Of a stretch of DNA of 64,000 nucleotides, positions 60,820 to 64,000 are shown in pieces. Below the pieces are notes generated by a model. The model did not search any database. It worked only from the letters and a program-made list of their open reading frames with translations, and had not been told where the DNA came from. Source of the DNA: CBDAMZ01 sp965197375 (GTDB lineage: Bacteria; Acidobacteriota; Vicinamibacteria; Vicinamibacterales; UBA8438); NCBI GenBank assembly GCA_965197375.1, contig CBDAMZ010000008.1, positions 186,001 through 250,000 on the forward strand, read 5' to 3'. Positions within the stretch are counted from its first letter, which is position 1, and every line of letters begins with the position of its first letter. The position numbers and the translations under genes are program-made.

Positions 60820-61070
60820 TACTCAAACTCCCCTGAGTCTTCTACGCGAGACAGCACGTCGGCCTGATTTAGCCGATCCAAACAGCTACTACTGTCGGCG
60901 ACATGGGCGACAAACATCAAGCTATTGGGATCGTTAGCCGCCACACTTCATCAGCGGCGATTTTCAAGCAACTGACGCACACTGTGTAAGTTAGGGCTTG
61001 TCAGACAGCGTAGCTTAAATCGACATGAAGAAAAGCCCCATACGGCGCCGCACCATGTATACTGCCATGT

Positions 61071-61787
61071 CTACTGCCCGCGGGCTGACGCGGCACGTTC
61101 ATTCAACATACCTATCACCTCATCCACGGACGCGTCAGGCTTTGTTTCGATCACCGTGGCCAGCAAGCCAGTCATATTGGCCACGGCGAAGCTGAGGCCT
61201 TTAAGATTTTCGGCTGGCGGCACTCCTGGAATCGATCGAGGAAAACCAGACGCGAAAAACACGGTCCGGCCATCAGCGGTTGTCTCGGCGCGGAACTGGT
61301 CCCGTGGGCACGCCCAGTCCAACTGAACCGGGATGACCGAGGGCAGACAACCCGGCAGCCAGTGTACACCGTCGTGGTTACCAGCCGAAACGATCAGCGT
61401 GCCGCTGGTGCTCGCGCGGTTCACTGCCGCACTCAGCGGTTCCTCGTGCTCGGCTTTGGTTGTTCCGAGGCTTAGGTTGATCAGTCGCATCTGATGGGTT
61501 GCGGCCCAATCGATGGCGGCCACCAGCGCCTCGATAGGTGCTGAGAGTGAACGGTCGAAGACCTTGACCGCGAAAAGTTCGGCCGCTGGTGCTCGTTCGC
61601 GAATGGCCGCGGTGACGGCCGTTCCGTGGCCGAGGCGATCGACGTAGTCGTCGTGCTCACGGCCCCTCGGATCGATGCCTACGCCCCCAGAAACTCCACC
61701 GACATGCGGGTGAGCAGCGTTCACACCGCTGTCGATCACAGCAATATGGATCCCTCGGCCTGTCTGCCTGTTGAACGCTGCATGCAT
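61071..61787 (-). CDS. qhpE: Subtilisin-like serine protease, QhpE-like
   Basis: 238-residue S8 peptidase. The triad is complete: Asp19 (VIDSGVN), His54 (LGHGTAV) and Ser199 (GLSFAVA), with the oxyanion Asn in SAGNHDG. No signal peptide, so it acts in the cytoplasm. In quinohemoprotein amine dehydrogenase (QHNDH) clusters, QhpE is a short cytoplasmic subtilase that removes the leader of the gamma subunit QhpC. The neighbouring ABC exporter and amine-dehydrogenase-like beta-propeller make this reading likely. The frame is open upstream to about 61907 without a good start codon; ATG 61787 is my choice. Confidence 0.75.
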   Translation of the reverse strand: MHAAFNRQTGRGIHIAVIDSGVNAAHPHVGGVSGGVGIDPRGREHDDYVDRLGHGTAVTAAIRERAPAAELFAVKVFDRSLSAPIEALVAAIDWAATHQMRLINLSLGTTKAEHEEPLSAAVNRASTSGTLIVSAGNHDGVHWLPGCLPSVIPVQLDWACPRDQFRAETTADGRTVFFASGFPRSIPGVPPAENLKGLSFAVANMTGLLATVIETKPDASVDEVIGMLNERAASARGQ

Positions 61788-61932
61788 GGTTTGATTTGGT
61801 TCGGCGAGCTCGTGGAAACATTCTGATCGGCAAGCGGCCAGTTCTCGACCTTTCAGTAGGGCCGTTTGGTGCTCCCTCGTTGATGGCTGAACGCTGACGG
61901 CCGCAAGCTAGTGTTTCATATTTTCTCGGTTA

Positions 61933-63717
61933 CTAGTCCTGTGCTTTTACTCCAGCAAACAGGCCGGCGAACACTCCTCGTTGCAGCTCAAGCTCTTGTG
62001 GCGATCCCTCCTCGACGAGGCGCGACCCATCCAAAACGATCACCCGGTCGGCTTTACTGACCAGCTCGAATCGATGCGAAATCAGGATCGTCGTCCGATC
62101 CTGCATGACCGCTTCGTAGCCCGCGATGACTCGCCGTTCCGAGATGGGATCCAGTGATGATGTCGGTTCGTCCAACACGAGCACGGCTGGGTTTGCGAGA
62201 TACGCACGGGCGATGGCAATTCGTTGCCGCTCTCCAGCTGACAACGCTGTTCCGCGTTCCCCAACCACGGTTTCGTATTTTTCTGGCAGGCCTTCGACGA
62301 AAGCATCGATACCTGCTCTGCGAGCCGCCGCGACGATCTCGGCATTAGAAGCTTGCGGCCGGCCATAGCGGATGTTTTCGGCAATGGATGTGTGAAAGAC
62401 GAATGGTTCCTGGTCGACCGAGACAACGTGCTCGCGTAGATCGCCAAGTTGTACGTTGCGTAGGTCATGGCCGTTGAGCCGAACACAGCCGGTGTCTGGA
62501 TCGAGCAGTCGCAAGAGTAAGTCGGCAATCATGGACTTTCCGCTCCCACTTGGCCCGACGACTGCGAGGATTTCACCTGCCTTGACTGAGAAGCTGACCC
62601 GGTCCAGTACTGGCCCCCCGCGATCAAACGACAACGTAACGTTCTCGAATACCACGTCGCCGCGGACCTTCGGGAGAGGGGTCGCATTCGTGCGCTCGAT
62701 AACATCTACCTTAGTATCGAGGAGTTGATGGACACGCCCCAGCGATACTCGTGCGGTCGCCAGATTTGCGTACAATCCCATCAGCGCCTGAATCGGGGAA
62801 AGCAACCGCATTTGGTAGGCCATGAAGGCGACGAACGTGCCCATGGTGATCGTGTCACTGATGACTCGTGAGCCACCGTAGAGGAACACGATCGCGGTGC
62901 TGCCGGACAAGATGAGTCCTGGAAGACCACCAGATAGGTACGTGACCCACTGCATGGATATCAGCGCTAGGACGAACGCGTTGTTTCTGGCTCTGAACCG
63001 CTCGACTTCCCTGGCCTGTGCGTTAGACGTTACGATCAGTTTCACGCCTTGCAGCGTTTCGATCAGGAAGCTGCCGATGTCGGCGCTTCGCTCTCGCAGT
63101 GTTGCAACCCGGCCCTCGAGTTGAAGGCGGTAACGCTTCAGTGTCCACAGGCTTAGTGGTAGCAACACCACGCTGACGAAAAACAGGCGGGTGTCCAGCC
63201 AGATCAGCATGAAGACACTTCCGATCAAGAACAACACGTTTCCCACCCAAGCGAGGGCAGCTTCCGCAGCTACACGCTGGATTTCGCCAATATCATTGTT
63301 GATACGCGAAACGATGTCACCGAGGCGTGTGCGGGCGTAGAACGTCGGGGAAAGCCGCTGGAGATGCTGGTACAACGCGAGACGCATGTCAAATAGGATC
63401 CCGGCCGAGACGCGTGTGTAGCGGAGCCCACTGATTACATTCAGTACGAAGCTGGACAGCGTGATGAGTGCAAATAGCAGCACGATCCGCTGAAGCGCGG
63501 CGGCATCGCGCCCGATCATCGCCTGATCGACCAGGTTTTTTGACAGGTACGGGAGGTAGAGGGACAGTACCGTGCTGAGCAGGCTCAGTCCGAGCACCAG
63601 CAGCAACCGCCGCCAGTACGGCACGATGTAAGTGAAGGCCCAGCGGAAGTTTGGATCAACCACAGGAATGGGAAGCTTGGGACTGGAGACGAAAGAGAGA
63701 GGCCGGAAACCGATCAC
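61933..63717 (-). CDS. qhpF: ABC exporter, fused permease and ATPase, QhpF-like
   Basis: 594 residues with six helices (about 35-325) and an ATP-binding domain: Walker A VGPSGSGKS (388-395), signature LSAGE (492-496), Walker B VLVLDEPTSSLD (512-523) and the His of ISHRF. Exporter architecture like MsbA/LapB. In QHNDH clusters QhpF is the inner-membrane exporter that moves the cross-linked gamma subunit into the periplasm. GTG start at 63717 is weakly supported; residues before about 17 may not be translated. 145 bases separate it from qhpE. Confidence 0.75.
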   Translation of the reverse strand: MIGFRPLSFVSSPKLPIPVVDPNFRWAFTYIVPYWRRLLLVLGLSLLSTVLSLYLPYLSKNLVDQAMIGRDAAALQRIVLLFALITLSSFVLNVISGLRYTRVSAGILFDMRLALYQHLQRLSPTFYARTRLGDIVSRINNDIGEIQRVAAEAALAWVGNVLFLIGSVFMLIWLDTRLFFVSVVLLPLSLWTLKRYRLQLEGRVATLRERSADIGSFLIETLQGVKLIVTSNAQAREVERFRARNNAFVLALISMQWVTYLSGGLPGLILSGSTAIVFLYGGSRVISDTITMGTFVAFMAYQMRLLSPIQALMGLYANLATARVSLGRVHQLLDTKVDVIERTNATPLPKVRGDVVFENVTLSFDRGGPVLDRVSFSVKAGEILAVVGPSGSGKSMIADLLLRLLDPDTGCVRLNGHDLRNVQLGDLREHVVSVDQEPFVFHTSIAENIRYGRPQASNAEIVAAARRAGIDAFVEGLPEKYETVVGERGTALSAGERQRIAIARAYLANPAVLVLDEPTSSLDPISERRVIAGYEAVMQDRTTILISHRFELVSKADRVIVLDGSRLVEEGSPQELELQRGVFAGLFAGVKAQD

Positions 63718-63765
63718 CTTATGCTTCGAGCGAGAAAAACTGCGGCCAGAGTCGGGAACTATCGG

Positions 63766-64000
63766 TCAGGGTGGTGCCACGATTAGGTTCGTCGTCATGT
63801 CGCCATCGAGCTCGATTCTACGCAGATGGCTGTGGGTTGAAATGTCGTAGAGGTCGATGGTATTACCGGCCTGATAGATGTACAGAAACTTGCCGTTAGT
63901 GCTGGTCTTCAAGCCCATGCGCGGCCGACCTTGAATCTCTACCCGTTCGTGCAGTCGCCGATTTTCGAGGTCAAACGTCCAGAGTTCGTAACGGCCAATC
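63766..64000 (-). CDS. qhpB: Amine dehydrogenase beta-propeller subunit (QhpB-like), C-terminal part
   Basis: The last 77 residues of a gene entering from the right edge, stopping at TGA 63766-63768. Readable blades: LWTFDLENRRLHERV, QGRPRMGLKTSTNGKFLYIY, and the final AGNTIDLYDISTHSHLRRIE then LDGDMTTNLIVAPP. The GNTIDLYD...LR-I-LDGDMTT pattern resembles the C-terminus of the QHNDH beta subunit and methylamine dehydrogenase heavy chain. It ends 48 bases before the ABC exporter start, so it is probably in the same operon. Family placement is from a short piece. Confidence 0.68.
   Translation of the reverse strand, partial: IGRYELWTFDLENRRLHERVEIQGRPRMGLKTSTNGKFLYIYQAGNTIDLYDISTHSHLRRIELDGDMTTNLIVAPP

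Noticed and set aside
1..64000. CRISPR arrays, tRNA genes, insertion sequences, prophage or plasmid features
   Set aside because: No regular direct repeats with spacers, no GTTCGAATC-type tRNA arms in gaps, and no transposase, integrase or terminal inverted repeat found.

Overview
The window looks like chromosomal DNA of a GC-rich Gram-negative bacterium, most likely an Acidobacteriota member close to Vicinamibacteria. This is inference from gene content: lpxB and TonB-dependent receptors with an N-terminal carboxypeptidase-regulatory-like domain, a DUF6152 protein next to several secreted 'RTPDG-P' proteins, DUF1684, a PQQ dehydrogenase, and an rpoZ-like omega subunit. I saw no rRNA, tRNA, CRISPR array or insertion sequence.

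Layout. 1-3.2 kb: rimP-nusA-infB (minus strand; infB runs off the left edge), preceded by a strong intrinsic terminator. 3.2-11.1 kb: asnS, an AmgK/MurU-like sugar kinase and nucleotidyltransferase pair, a CYTH protein, a MidA-like methyltransferase, an HtrA protease and an M24 peptidase, all on minus. 11.3-14.0 kb: small genes and gene debris (archease fused out of frame to an RtcB tail; truncated alpha-glucan phosphorylase). 14.0-22.8 kb: a compact minus-strand operon (ymdB-xseA-xseB-ispA-tlyA-nadK-dehydratase), rpoZ plus a small membrane protein on plus, and gatC-gatA on minus. 22.9-26.1 kb: a methyltransferase, a DUF1684 protein, and a broken MEMO/AMMECR1 pair. 26.4-31.2 kb: aconitase, a DUF485 protein and an ActP-like symporter. 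31.4-38.6 kb: three tandem paralogous secreted proteins and two TonB-dependent receptors with a possible receptor remnant between them. 38.7-44.8 kb: a six-gene MoxR/DUF58/VWA operon. 44.9-48.3 kb: a beta-hydroxyacid dehydrogenase, a poorly explained stretch, a Mit_KHE1-like protein and a broken beta-barrel gene. 48.4-53.5 kb: an M16 peptidase pair, lpxB and an M50 site-2 protease. 53.8-60.8 kb: a cytochrome c, a PQQ dehydrogenase, a maleate-isomerase-like enzyme, three related secreted proteins and DUF6152. 61.1-64.0 kb: three genes that together match the maturation end of a quinohemoprotein amine dehydrogenase (QHNDH) cluster: a QhpE-like subtilase, a QhpF-like ABC exporter and the last part of a QhpB-like beta-propeller.

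Two themes stand out. First, the right edge carries a probable quinone-cofactor amine dehydrogenase system whose catalytic and radical-SAM genes should lie just beyond 64,000. Second, there is an unusual density of broken genes. Five frameshifts each sit in a short G (or C) run and are fixed by one base, which could be sequencing error. Three other lesions (archease/RtcB, AMMECR1, glgP) need larger deletions and cannot be explained that way.
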